Positions 1 through 5,784 of a stretch of DNA of 8,910 bases are shown here, in pieces; the stretch's first letter is position 1, and every line of letters begins with the position of its first letter. The stretch is from Thermoplasmata archaeon (GTDB taxonomy: Archaea > Thermoplasmatota > Thermoplasmata > UBA184), in the NCBI GenBank assembly GCA_021827545.1, contig JAKAVH010000077.1, positions 1 through 8,910 on the forward strand, read 5' to 3'. The translations under genes were made by a program, and so were the position numbers. The notes under the pieces were generated by a model. That model made no database searches. It was not told the origin of the DNA and saw nothing but the letters and a program-made list of their open reading frames with translations.

Positions 1-66
1 CCCGTCACACCGTCTGACGTTCCGCTGCCGATGCTGCCGGAGCGGCGCACGGTCGACCGCCGCTGA
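1..66 (+). CDS. Possible C-terminal tail of an upstream gene (partial)
   Basis: The frame beginning at base 1 is open for 21 codons and stops at TGA 64-66. It reads as a proline- and arginine-rich tail (PVTPSDVPLPMLPERRTVDRR has no recognisable domain, split here as 20 residues plus a final R). Third codon positions are nearly all G or C, as in the real genes of the window, and a promoter-like box for the next gene follows about 75 bases later. Too little is visible to name the gene. If the neighbour is a heme A synthase relative, a respiratory or heme gene upstream would be natural, but that is a guess. The frame could also be chance, because a second frame is also open across this stretch. 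Confidence 0.35.
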   Translation, partial: PVTPSDVPLPMLPERRTVDRR

Positions 67-138
67 CCGAACCGGCCACCGACCGGCCGCTCCGGGACCG
101 CTCTCGGTATCGGGGCGATTCGAGTTCGAACCGACTCG

Positions 139-146
139 GGATAACG
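139..146 (+). promoter_or_regulatory. TATA-like box for the CtaA-like gene
   Basis: GGATAACG contains ATAA at 141-144 in otherwise GC-rich sequence. Its centre lies about 27 bases before the GTG at 170, matching the box-to-start distance of other genes here, so transcription would begin at or very near that GTG. This spacing is the reason I prefer GTG 170 over GTG 161. The match to an archaeal TATA box is weak on its own. Confidence 0.4.
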
Positions 147-169
147 GCCCCGGTCGAACGGTGTATGCT

Positions 170-649
170 GTGAGCGAATCGAGGGCCATCCGAACCGAGC
201 GATGGATCCGTTTGTGGGCCGTTGGGACGGCAGTTGTCGCGCTCGCGGGCGGCGGATTCGTCTCGCTCGTCGGAACTCCCGCCGGCCTGAGCTGCTCCGC
301 TTGGCCGTCGTGCCTGCTGTCCGGGGAGATGTGGGCGTCGGCCGTGCACGTCGGCTTGGCCGGACTTCTCGTCTTGTCGACCGCCGGCCTGCTCGTGGTC
401 ACGGCGGTTCGTCGCCCGCGCGATCGGCGAGCGCTCGGTGCCACGGCCGCGGCGATGGGACTGCTCGCCGTCATGGCGGCGATGGGAACGGCGTTCGCGA
501 CCGGGCGATTGTCGCCCGCCCTCGCGCCGATCCAATGGATCTGGCTCGGCGGGTTCGCCGCCTTGCTCGGCTGGCGCGGAGGGATCGGGAGGGGCCGGGG
601 AGCGGCGGTCGGCCCTTCCGGGGCTACCAGCCGACCGGATGGCCGTTGA
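170..649 (+). CDS. Half-size CtaA/Cox15-like membrane protein (heme A synthase family)
   Basis: This is a predicted 159-residue integral membrane protein with four helices, at about residues 12-34, 57-80, 88-110 and 118-135. The loop after helix 1 carries GLSCSAWPSC (Cys42, Trp45, Pro46, Cys48), the paired-cysteine loop of CtaA/Cox15 enzymes, which convert heme O to heme A for cytochrome oxidases. Glu53 and His60 follow at the start of helix 2, where family members have an essential Glu and a heme-ligand His. Bacterial and mitochondrial enzymes have eight helices in two repeats; this one is half that size, as in some archaea. Helix 4 has no His (it reads PIQWIWLGGF), so the second expected heme ligand is not visible. 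The start is GTG 170, set by the upstream box; GTG 161 in the same frame would add three residues. The C-terminal 24 residues are Gly/Arg-rich and overlap the convergent peptidase gene by 26 bases. Family assignment is fairly good; activity as a heme A synthase is inferred. Confidence 0.68.
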   Translation: MSESRAIRTERWIRLWAVGTAVVALAGGGFVSLVGTPAGLSCSAWPSCLLSGEMWASAVHVGLAGLLVLSTAGLLVVTAVRRPRDRRALGATAAAMGLLAVMAAMGTAFATGRLSPALAPIQWIWLGGFAALLGWRGGIGRGRGAAVGPSGATSRPDGR

Positions 650-2369
650 GCTCGCGCCGTAGCCAGTCGGAGAGCGGTCGGAAGTACTCGAGCAGTCCGG
701 CGGCGCTCATTCGCCGCTCCCCCGTGACCACCTCGAGCGCCTCCGGCCACGGCCGGCTCTGGCCCATCGCCATCATACGGGCGAGTCGAGCGCCGGCCTC
801 CGGGCGTCCGTACAGGGAGAACCGGCAAAGCGGCCCCTCCCAGCCGGAGGCCCGCGCGAGTCCCCGGTGAAGCTGGAACTGCAAGATGTACGCCAAGAAG
901 TACCGGAGGTACGGAACGCTGGCCGGGACGTGGTACTTCGCCCCGGGGTCGAACTCGTCGTCTGCCCGTTCGCGGGGAGGGCGAATTCCCTGCAGCGTTC
1001 GGCGAAGCTCCCACCAAGACCGGTTGTACTCCTCGGGGGGGATCTCGCCCGAGAAGACGCGCCACCGCCACTGGTCGATCGCGTAGCCGAACGGGAGGAA
1101 CGCGACCTTGTCGAGCGCGATGCGCAACAGCTCGCCCACGACGGGATCGTCTTCGCGAGGAGCCTCCGCGAGGCCGATCCGATGGAGGTAGTCGGGCGTC
1201 ACGCTGAGGCCGATCAGGTCGCCGAGCGCCTCGTGGAAACCGTCGTGGGCGCTGTCCCGGAAGAGGAACGGTTGGTGGCGATACGCCCGCTGGTAGTAGT
1301 TGTGGCCGAGCTCGTGGTGGATGACCTGGAAGTCTTCGCCCGTCACGTCGATGCACATCTTGATCCGGAGGTCTTCGTAATAGTTGACGTCCCACGCGCT
1401 CGCGTGGCAGACGACCTCCCGGTCCCGAGGCCGGGTGAACATCGAGCGCTCCCAGAACGTCGCGGGCAACGGATCGAAGCCGAGCGAGACGAAGAACTGC
1501 TCGGCGAATCGGACCATCTCGACCGGCGTGATCCCGCGAGCCTTCAGGCGCGCCGTGAGGTCGCTCGTCCGGCGGATCCCGGCGGGGGCGATACGGGCGT
1601 ACAGATTCTCCCACGATTGAGCCCACATGTTGCCGAAGAGGTGGGCCGGGATCGGCCCGGTCGAGTCGACGTGGGCCGGGTACATCGCGGCGAGCCGGAG
1701 GCGCACGTACGCGTGGAGGTCGCGGTAGAGGGGCGCTACTTCGGCCCAGAGCCGATCGACCTCCCGGGCCAACTCGGTGGGAGGCATGTCGTACTTCGAC
1801 CGCCACATCTCGCCGGTGTCTTCGAACCCCAACCCTCGGGCGCCCGCGTTCGCGAGTTCCACGTAGCGGGCGAAGTCGGTTCGCATCGAGCGCCCGACTC
1901 CGTGCCACCCGGTCCAGATCTCCTCCGAGAGCGCCGGGTCGGTGCTTTCCGCGAGCCGCTGCGATAGGAGCTGAAGGTCGAGCGGTTCGGTCTCGCTCGT
2001 CAATCGAACCCGAGCCTTCGCGTACGTCCCTTCCATCTCCGCCACGCGACGCGCCAGCTCCGACGACAGCGCCGAGTCCTCGGGGGCGACGACCGACTGG
2101 GAGAGGCGCAGGAGCGATGCCTTGCGCTGGTCAGAAGGGTCGAGCGTCGCCACGGCGGCCGGGGTCAGCTGTTTGGCCAGCTCGACGGTCGCGAGCACCC
2201 GCCGGGTGAACGCTCGCGCGGCGAGGTCGGCGGAATCGGGCGAGAGGTACGTGGCGTGCACCCAATCCGCGCGGGTCGATTCGATCGAGAGGTCGAGGAG
2301 GCGGGCCTCTCCCTCCGCGAGCCTTTCCGCGACCGATCGCTCGGACGTCGGCCGGCGCGCGAACGACAT
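624..2369 (-). CDS. M2 family metallopeptidase (peptidyl-dipeptidase A / ACE-like)
   Basis: This 581-residue zinc peptidase would remove dipeptides from the C-termini of oligopeptides. The HEXXH motif is H352-E353-L354-G355-H356, and the third zinc ligand E380 lies in FHEALGD. The 28-residue spacing from H352 to E380 equals that of human ACE (His383 to Glu411). H322 in CHASAWD matches ACE His353, and K478, H480, Y487 and Y490 in the KYHVPASVPY-LRYF segment match ACE Lys511, His513, Tyr520 and Tyr523 with identical spacing. The block ALDKVAFLPFGYAIDQWRWRVF is also typical of the family. The N-terminus (MSFARRPTSER) has no hydrophobic signal, so the enzyme should be cytoplasmic, unlike the secreted or anchored animal ACEs; a role in peptide recycling is inferred. 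A GGTTAAG box lies about 29 bases upstream of the ATG and no ribosome binding site is visible. The gene is transcribed alone, convergent with the CtaA-like gene and divergent from the small-gene pair. Confidence 0.95.
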   Translation of the reverse strand: MSFARRPTSERSVAERLAEGEARLLDLSIESTRADWVHATYLSPDSADLAARAFTRRVLATVELAKQLTPAAVATLDPSDQRKASLLRLSQSVVAPEDSALSSELARRVAEMEGTYAKARVRLTSETEPLDLQLLSQRLAESTDPALSEEIWTGWHGVGRSMRTDFARYVELANAGARGLGFEDTGEMWRSKYDMPPTELAREVDRLWAEVAPLYRDLHAYVRLRLAAMYPAHVDSTGPIPAHLFGNMWAQSWENLYARIAPAGIRRTSDLTARLKARGITPVEMVRFAEQFFVSLGFDPLPATFWERSMFTRPRDREVVCHASAWDVNYYEDLRIKMCIDVTGEDFQVIHHELGHNYYQRAYRHQPFLFRDSAHDGFHEALGDLIGLSVTPDYLHRIGLAEAPREDDPVVGELLRIALDKVAFLPFGYAIDQWRWRVFSGEIPPEEYNRSWWELRRTLQGIRPPRERADDEFDPGAKYHVPASVPYLRYFLAYILQFQLHRGLARASGWEGPLCRFSLYGRPEAGARLARMMAMGQSRPWPEALEVVTGERRMSAAGLLEYFRPLSDWLRRELNGHPVGW

Positions 2370-2394
2370 GCTTGGTCCGAAGAGCGCGTCTCCG

Positions 2395-2403
2395 ACTTAA
2401 CCG
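2395..2403 (-). promoter_or_regulatory. TATA-like box for the M2 peptidase
   Basis: On the minus strand this reads CGGTTAAGT. The TTAA (2397-2400) is centred about 29 bases before the ATG at 2369, consistent with a leaderless or nearly leaderless transcript. The same GGTTAAG core stands before the persulfide-enzyme gene at 5755-5761. Confidence 0.5.
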
Positions 2404-2439
2404 ACGCCGGTCCACCCCGCCCCCGTTCGCGCCGTAGGG

Positions 2440-2450
2440 GTGACGGTCAC
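2440..2450. promoter_or_regulatory. Perfect inverted repeat in a divergent promoter region
   Basis: GTGAC-G-GTCAC is an 11-base perfect palindrome around a single central base. It lies between the box of the peptidase (2397-2400) and the box of the small-gene pair (2470-2476), about 20 bases upstream of the latter. Such a site could bind a dimeric regulator, but a short palindrome in GC-rich DNA can arise by chance. Confidence 0.3.
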
Positions 2451-2468
2451 TCTTCCTCACGAACACGG

Positions 2469-2478
2469 ATTTTATGTA
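2469..2478 (+). promoter_or_regulatory. TATA box for the coupled small-gene pair
   Basis: ATTTTATGTA is one of the most AT-rich stretches in the window and a good match to an archaeal TATA box. Placing the transcript start about 26 bases downstream gives roughly base 2500, leaving about 11 bases before the GTG at 2511. It supports a real promoter pointing away from the peptidase, where otherwise no gene would be expected. Confidence 0.6.
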
Positions 2479-2510
2479 GCCCGTCCGCCCGACCTCTGCT
2501 CGAGACGGCC

Positions 2511-2663
2511 GTGACCGACCCCCCCGAGCGCGACCCGCTTTCGGAGACGGACGCCCGCGCGCTCGCGCGCGAAACCGCGCGGCGGGCGTCGGCTCGAAGC
2601 ATTCCGTCGGGTCGGTCGTTCCAAGAGATGCTCGAGCGAGGCGTCGGCTGGGGGCGTCGATGA
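2511..2663 (+). CDS. Small hypothetical protein, first of a coupled pair (50 aa)
   Basis: I do not recognise this protein. It begins at GTG 2511, about 38 bases after the centre of a clear TATA box, and ends at TGA 2661-2663. The 50 residues are charged: an acidic, proline-containing start (TDPPERDPLSETDA), then an arginine-rich stretch likely to be helical (ALARETARRASARS) and a conserved-looking tail (SGRSFQEMLERGVGWGRR). There is no membrane segment and no cysteine. About four fifths of its codons end in G or C, like the real genes around it. Its stop overlaps the next start as ATGA, so the two are probably translated as a unit. Two-gene cassettes of this size include toxin-antitoxin pairs, but nothing in the sequence identifies one. 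The frame stays open far upstream inside the antisense of the peptidase; the promoter position sets the start. Confidence 0.6.
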   Translation: MTDPPERDPLSETDARALARETARRASARSIPSGRSFQEMLERGVGWGRR

Positions 2664-2869
2664 CCGCCGGCCCGTCTTCCCGGGCCACGTCGGCGGAAGT
2701 TCCTCGGTTCCCGTCCGCCGGCCTCGAGGACGGTCTCCCGAGAACCTATGGACGCCGCCCCCATCTGAGTCCGGAGGCGGCGGCGACGTTCGCGACGCTC
2801 GTGGATACCGCGAGAGCCAAGGCGGCTGTCGAAGGACGCACCCTCGTCTATACGATTCGCTGGGCGTAA
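2660..2869 (+). CDS. Small hypothetical protein, second of a coupled pair (69 aa)
   Basis: I do not recognise this protein. Its ATG at 2660 overlaps the stop of the preceding 50-residue gene in ATGA, which points to coupled translation. The N-terminal third is rich in Ser, Pro and Gly and is probably disordered. A likely helix (about residues 36-56, SPEAAATFATLVDTARAKAA) follows, then a short strand-like end (GRTLVYTIRWA). About three quarters of codons end in G or C. No membrane helix, cysteine or metal motif is visible. It stops 31 bases short of the convergent RNase HI gene. The small size, helix and strand-like tail would suit a DNA-binding or partner-binding protein, but that is only a guess. 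Confidence 0.55.
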   Translation: MTAGPSSRATSAEVPRFPSAGLEDGLPRTYGRRPHLSPEAAATFATLVDTARAKAAVEGRTLVYTIRWA

Positions 2870-2900
2870 CCGATCTCGCGCCGGCCCTCCAACTGATCCG

Positions 2901-3383
2901 TCATCGCCCGCGGCCTCGACGCCATTCGGTGAATGCGAGGTGGGAGAGGGCGTCGGCGCGACGATTCTCCTCGCGACGAACGTGTCGAAGCCGAACCGAC
3001 GCAAAGGTCGCTAAGTGGGCTCGCAGCTCGTCGTGGAGGGCCGTTAGATGCGCGGCCCGCACCCGATACTGCCCGCTCATCTGCCGAAGAACGAGCTCGC
3101 TATCCCCGACGAGATCGACCGGTCCGTGGTACCCCCGGGTGCGGAGAAATTCGAGCGCCCGGATCGCCGCCACATACTCCGCGACGTTGTTGGTCGCGCT
3201 TTCGCTGCCGACCGGGACGGCGAGACCTTTGCCCTCGTGATCGAGCGAGGCGCCCTCTACGACGAACCCGTACGTCGCTACCAACCCCTCTTTCGTCCGC
3301 CGGCAGGCGCCGTCGAAGTGAACCGTGACGATCGGGGCCGCACGGGACGTCGTCTCGTGGCCTTCGTGGCCCCCGGGCTCCAT
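2901..3383 (-). CDS. rnhA: Ribonuclease HI
   Basis: This 160-residue protein would cut the RNA strand of RNA-DNA hybrids, for example primers and R-loops, using two metal ions. The catalytic set is complete: Asp24 in HFDGACR, Glu69 in TNNVAEY, Asp94 in VGDSELV and Asp144 in NRRADALSH. The TNN-AEY and GDSELV segments are typical of type 1 RNase H of the archaeal/RnhA group. The domain begins near residue 17, so the ATG at 3383 gives a short polar N-terminal extension (MEPGGHEGHETT). The reading frame stays open upstream, but those 123 codons look like non-coding sequence, and ATG 3383 is the first start that fits the domain. No hybrid-binding domain is present. The C-terminus ends in a basic tail (WRRGRGR). 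The gene is convergent with the small-gene pair and divergent from the cyclophilin gene. No clear ribosome binding site; a weak AT-rich stretch lies around 3411-3420. Confidence 0.92.
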   Translation of the reverse strand: MEPGGHEGHETTSRAAPIVTVHFDGACRRTKEGLVATYGFVVEGASLDHEGKGLAVPVGSESATNNVAEYVAAIRALEFLRTRGYHGPVDLVGDSELVLRQMSGQYRVRAAHLTALHDELRAHLATFASVRLRHVRREENRRADALSHLAFTEWRRGRGR

Positions 3384-3642
3384 GATCGACTGCCTCACGG
3401 GCGTTCGGCACAAATCAGATTCTGTCGACCGGGCCGCGACGATCCGGCCGGTTCGTCTTGGGGCGGCGGACTCGAACGCGAGCGAGCGGAGAGCGGGTCG
3501 CGGAAGGAGGCTCGAATCTCTTTCGGAGAGAGCGAACAGAGTCCGCCGATGACGGCGGACGGTGCGCCCAGGGGTCCCCGGGGGTGGCGAGGCGAACGAG
3601 CCCCCCGCGGCATCCTTTTGACGCTCGCGGGTTCGTGGCGGC
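3384..3642. promoter_or_regulatory. Divergent intergenic region, RNase HI / cyclophilin
   Basis: These 259 bases separate two divergent genes and hold no convincing coding frame. On the plus strand the clearest element is ATCCTTTTGA at 3612-3621, centred about 26 bases before the cyclophilin ATG and therefore a likely TATA-like box for a leaderless transcript. On the minus strand only a weak AT-rich stretch (CTGATTTG, within 3411-3419) sits at a usable distance from the RNase HI start. No strong repeat or operator stands out. Confidence 0.4.
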
Positions 3643-4113
3643 ATGGCAAACCCGACCGCGACCATTCGGACGACGATGGGAGATATCCGGATCGAGCTGT
3701 TCCGAGACCGAGCCCCCAAGACGGTAGAGAACTTCGTGAACCTTGTGCGCAAGGGATTCTACAACGGACTGACGTTCCATCGGGTGATCCCCGGCTTCAT
3801 GATCCAGGGTGGCTGCCCGCGCGGAGACGGCACCGGCGGCCCCGGCTACACCATCCGCGACGAGATTCACCCGGAACTCCGCCACGACGGCCCCGGCGTC
3901 CTATCGATGGCAAACGCCGGCCCGAATACGGGCGGGAGCCAGTTCTTCATCACCCTCGCGAGGACGCCGTGGCTAGACGGAAAGCACGCCGTCTTCGGGA
4001 AGGTGCGCTCGGGCCAAGAGGTGGTCGAAAAGATCGCCGCGGTGCCCCGCGACCGTCAAGACCGCCCCCAAAGCCCCGTGCGCATCGCCGAGGTCGTCCT
4101 GAGCGGCCTCTGA
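3643..4113 (+). CDS. Cyclophilin-type peptidyl-prolyl cis-trans isomerase
   Basis: This 156-residue single-domain cyclophilin would speed cis-trans isomerisation of Xaa-Pro bonds during protein folding. The active-site residues are visible: Arg47, Phe52 and Gln55 in [13 protein letters not shown], then Gln100 and Phe102 in GGSQFFITL, and Trp110 and His115 in [11 protein letters not shown]. Trp110 occupies the position linked to cyclosporin binding in human cyclophilin A. Length and domain order match compact prokaryotic cyclophilins. There is no signal peptide or anchor, so it should act in the cytoplasm. A TATA-like CCTTTTGA lies about 26 bases upstream of the ATG, and no ribosome binding site is seen, suggesting a leaderless mRNA. 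It is a single-gene unit, convergent with the MFS exporter across 64 bases. Confidence 0.95.
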   Translation: MANPTATIRTTMGDIRIELFRDRAPKTVENFVNLVRKGFYNGLTFHRVIPGFMIQGGCPRGDGTGGPGYTIRDEIHPELRHDGPGVLSMANAGPNTGGSQFFITLARTPWLDGKHAVFGKVRSGQEVVEKIAAVPRDRQDRPQSPVRIAEVVLSGL

Positions 4114-4171
4114 CCACTCGGTCGTGACCGGCGCCCGTCCGCGCGAGCCCCCGCGTCTCCCGATCGACCGG

Positions 4172-4193
4172 TTCGGCTCACCGCCGAGCCGAA
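4172..4193. other. Inverted repeat spanning the MFS stop codon
   Basis: TTCGGCTC and GAGCCGAA form a perfect 8-base stem around the six-base loop ACCGCC. The MFS stop (4178-4180) lies within it, and it sits 58 bases past the end of the convergent cyclophilin gene. It could stabilise or mark a 3' end for either gene. There is no T-rich tract next to it, so it is not a classical terminator. Confidence 0.3.
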
Positions 4194-5674
4194 GGGGGCC
4201 CCACGGCGGGTGCTCCCGAGGGGCGCGGGGCCAGCGGCTCGGTCCCGGCGGGGGAACCGCGCGGTCCGCGCAGGAGAGAGAGGATCACCGCGGCCACGAG
4301 CAGCACGAGCGACACCGAGAAGGCGAGCGCCTGCCCGTGCAGGTACGCTTGGGCGTCGGCCGGGGAGAGGCGCCCCGAGATCGTGCCGACGAACAGCTGA
4401 TAGGCGATCGACGCCGGGATGGCGGCCGTGATCGCCGTCAAGGAAAGGGCGAAGCTCATCACCATCCCCGTATTGCGCAGGGTGTTCATCACGCCCGAGC
4501 CGACCCCGAAGCGATGCGGGGGCGTCGCCGACATGATGGCGGTGGTGTTCGCCGGCCAGAAGAGCCCCCCGCCGACGCCGTACACCGCCTCGATCACGGC
4601 GACGAGGTAGAGCGGCGTCGAATCCGTCAGGGTGATCAGGGCGACCAGCGCGACCGTCTGCAGCAACAGCCCCGCGGTGGCGACGATCCTCGGTCCGATG
4701 CGGTCCGACAGCACTCCACCGGCCGGCCCGACCACGGCCGAGGCGACCGCCACGGGAAGGATGAGGTAGGAGGCGGTCAGGACCGAGAGCCCCGCGATCC
4801 CTTCGAGGTAGAACAACAATAGAAAGTTGACGCTGAACAGCGCGAGCGATTGCAAGAACGCCGTCAGCACGCTCGCCGTGAACAATCGATGCCGGAAGAA
4901 GCTCGGGTCGATGATCGGGTCCCGGGCGGCGCGGGCCTCCCAGAGCGCGAACGCGACGAACAACCCGAGCGACAGGACGAGCGAAACGAGGACGACGGCC
5001 GTCGACCAGCCGTACAGGAGCCCCCACGTGACCGCGAACAACAGGAGGGTGATCGCGGCGGTGAACAGGCCGCCGCCGACGAGGTCAAAGTACGGCCGGG
5101 GCGCTCCCGCGGGGCGAGGGGGCGATGGCCGGAGGACCCGCGCCCCCCACAGCGTACCCGCCACCCCGATCGGCAGGTTGATGAGGAAGATCCACCGCCA
5201 ACTGGTGAACGCAATGATCACCCCACCCACGACGATCCCGAGAACCGACCCGACCCCCCAGACGACCGCGATCGCGCCGAACGCCCGTCCGCGATCGGCC
5301 GGTGGGAACGCTTCCGACAGGAGGGCGAACGAGTTGGCCATGATGAGCGCCGCTCCGATCCCTTGGACGACGCGGAACCCGACCAGCGAGTCGCCCGAGG
5401 GGGCCACGCCGCACAAGAACGAGCCGACCGTAAACACCGCAAATCCGAGTAGGTACATCCGGCGCCGGCCGTAGAGATCCCCGACGCGCCCGAGGGTGAT
5501 CCCGAACGTCGTGCTGACCAGGAGGTAGGCGAGCACCACCCAGATCACGGTGACGAAATCGGTGTGGAGCCCGTCGGCGATCGGGAAGAGGGCGAGCAGC
5601 ACGACGGTGCTGTCGACGGCCGCCATGAGCGACCCGACGGCGATGGCCGAGTAGGCCTTCCAGCGGTACTCCAT
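4178..5674 (-). CDS. MFS transporter, DHA2 (14-helix, EmrB/QacA-like) family
   Basis: This 498-residue membrane protein has about fourteen hydrophobic helices, the pattern of the DHA2 group of proton-coupled drug or metabolite exporters. Helix 1 contains Asp21 in AAVDSTVVLLA, matching the family motif near LDxTIV. The loop between helices 2 and 3 has GRVGDLYGRRRMYLLG (motif A), helix 4 has GFRVVQGIGAALI (motif B), and helix 5 has a motif C-like glycine series (GVGSVLGIVVGG) without the usual Pro. The C-terminal 30 residues are Pro/Arg-rich and cytoplasmic. The ATG at 5674 follows a GGAG at 5679-5682 and a TTTTAAG box about 31 bases upstream, making it the one gene here with a plausible ribosome binding site. 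It is divergent from the persulfide-enzyme gene and could share control with it. The substrate cannot be told from sequence. Confidence 0.92.
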   Translation of the reverse strand: MEYRWKAYSAIAVGSLMAAVDSTVVLLALFPIADGLHTDFVTVIWVVLAYLLVSTTFGITLGRVGDLYGRRRMYLLGFAVFTVGSFLCGVAPSGDSLVGFRVVQGIGAALIMANSFALLSEAFPPADRGRAFGAIAVVWGVGSVLGIVVGGVIIAFTSWRWIFLINLPIGVAGTLWGARVLRPSPPRPAGAPRPYFDLVGGGLFTAAITLLLFAVTWGLLYGWSTAVVLVSLVLSLGLFVAFALWEARAARDPIIDPSFFRHRLFTASVLTAFLQSLALFSVNFLLLFYLEGIAGLSVLTASYLILPVAVASAVVGPAGGVLSDRIGPRIVATAGLLLQTVALVALITLTDSTPLYLVAVIEAVYGVGGGLFWPANTTAIMSATPPHRFGVGSGVMNTLRNTGMVMSFALSLTAITAAIPASIAYQLFVGTISGRLSPADAQAYLHGQALAFSVSLVLLVAAVILSLLRGPRGSPAGTEPLAPRPSGAPAVGPPSARR

Positions 5675-5700
5675 CCTTCTCCGCTTGTTCGGACGCTTGG

Positions 5701-5710
5701 TCTTAAAAGT
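5701..5710 (-). promoter_or_regulatory. TATA-like box for the MFS transporter
   Basis: On the minus strand this reads ACTTTTAAGA, centred about 31 bases before the ATG at 5674. Transcription would start about five bases before the ATG, or slightly further upstream if the GGAG at 5679-5682 is used by the ribosome. Confidence 0.55.
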
Positions 5711-5754
5711 CTAATCCCGACGGATAGCGCTTCCTTCACCACCCCCTGCCGTCA

Positions 5755-5762
5755 GGTTAAGA
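5755..5762 (+). promoter_or_regulatory. TATA-like box for the MBL-rhodanese gene
   Basis: GGTTAAGA is centred about 26 bases before the ATG at 5785 and shares the GGTTAAG core with the box of the M2 peptidase. No Shine-Dalgarno sequence precedes the ATG, so a leaderless transcript is likely. Confidence 0.5.
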
Positions 5763-5772
5763 GGCGGCCGCC
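5763..5772. promoter_or_regulatory. Palindrome between TATA-like box and start, possible operator
   Basis: GGCGGCCGCC is a perfect 10-base palindrome directly downstream of the TATA-like box of the MBL-rhodanese gene and before its predicted transcript start. A repressor bound here would block initiation. In such GC-rich DNA a GC-only palindrome is weak evidence. Confidence 0.22.
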
Positions 5773-5784
5773 GATAGGCGTCCG

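Noticed and set aside
105..150. tRNA-like T-arm (GAGTTCGAACC) near the left edge
   Set aside because: The bases flanking TTCGAAC do not form a T-stem and no acceptor, D or anticodon arm can be drawn on either strand.
867..1967. Open frame of 366 codons on + opposite the M2 peptidase
   Set aside because: It is antisense to a gene with a complete set of family motifs. Its Arg/Val/Glu-rich sequence has no domain and results from GC-rich codons on the opposite strand.
2511..2869. Naming the small-gene pair as a toxin-antitoxin system
   Set aside because: Gene size and coupling fit, but no toxin fold, nuclease residues or DNA-binding motif can be identified.
3384..3752. Upstream extension of RNase HI by up to 123 residues
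   Set aside because: The added sequence is Arg/Ser/Pro-rich without a domain and would run across the divergent promoter into the cyclophilin gene; ATG 3383 fits the domain.
3048..4127. Open frame of 359 codons on + across RNase HI and the cyclophilin gene
   Set aside because: It overlaps two well-supported genes in other frames and reads as low-complexity Arg/Pro-rich sequence.
4056..5027. Open frame of 323 codons on - overlapping the MFS gene
   Set aside because: It is a frame-shifted shadow of the transporter with no hydrophobic pattern.
5764..5771. GCGGCCGC as a sign of cloning or vector sequence
   Set aside because: The site is expected by chance in GC-rich DNA, and the flanking sequence is continuous with the native promoter region.
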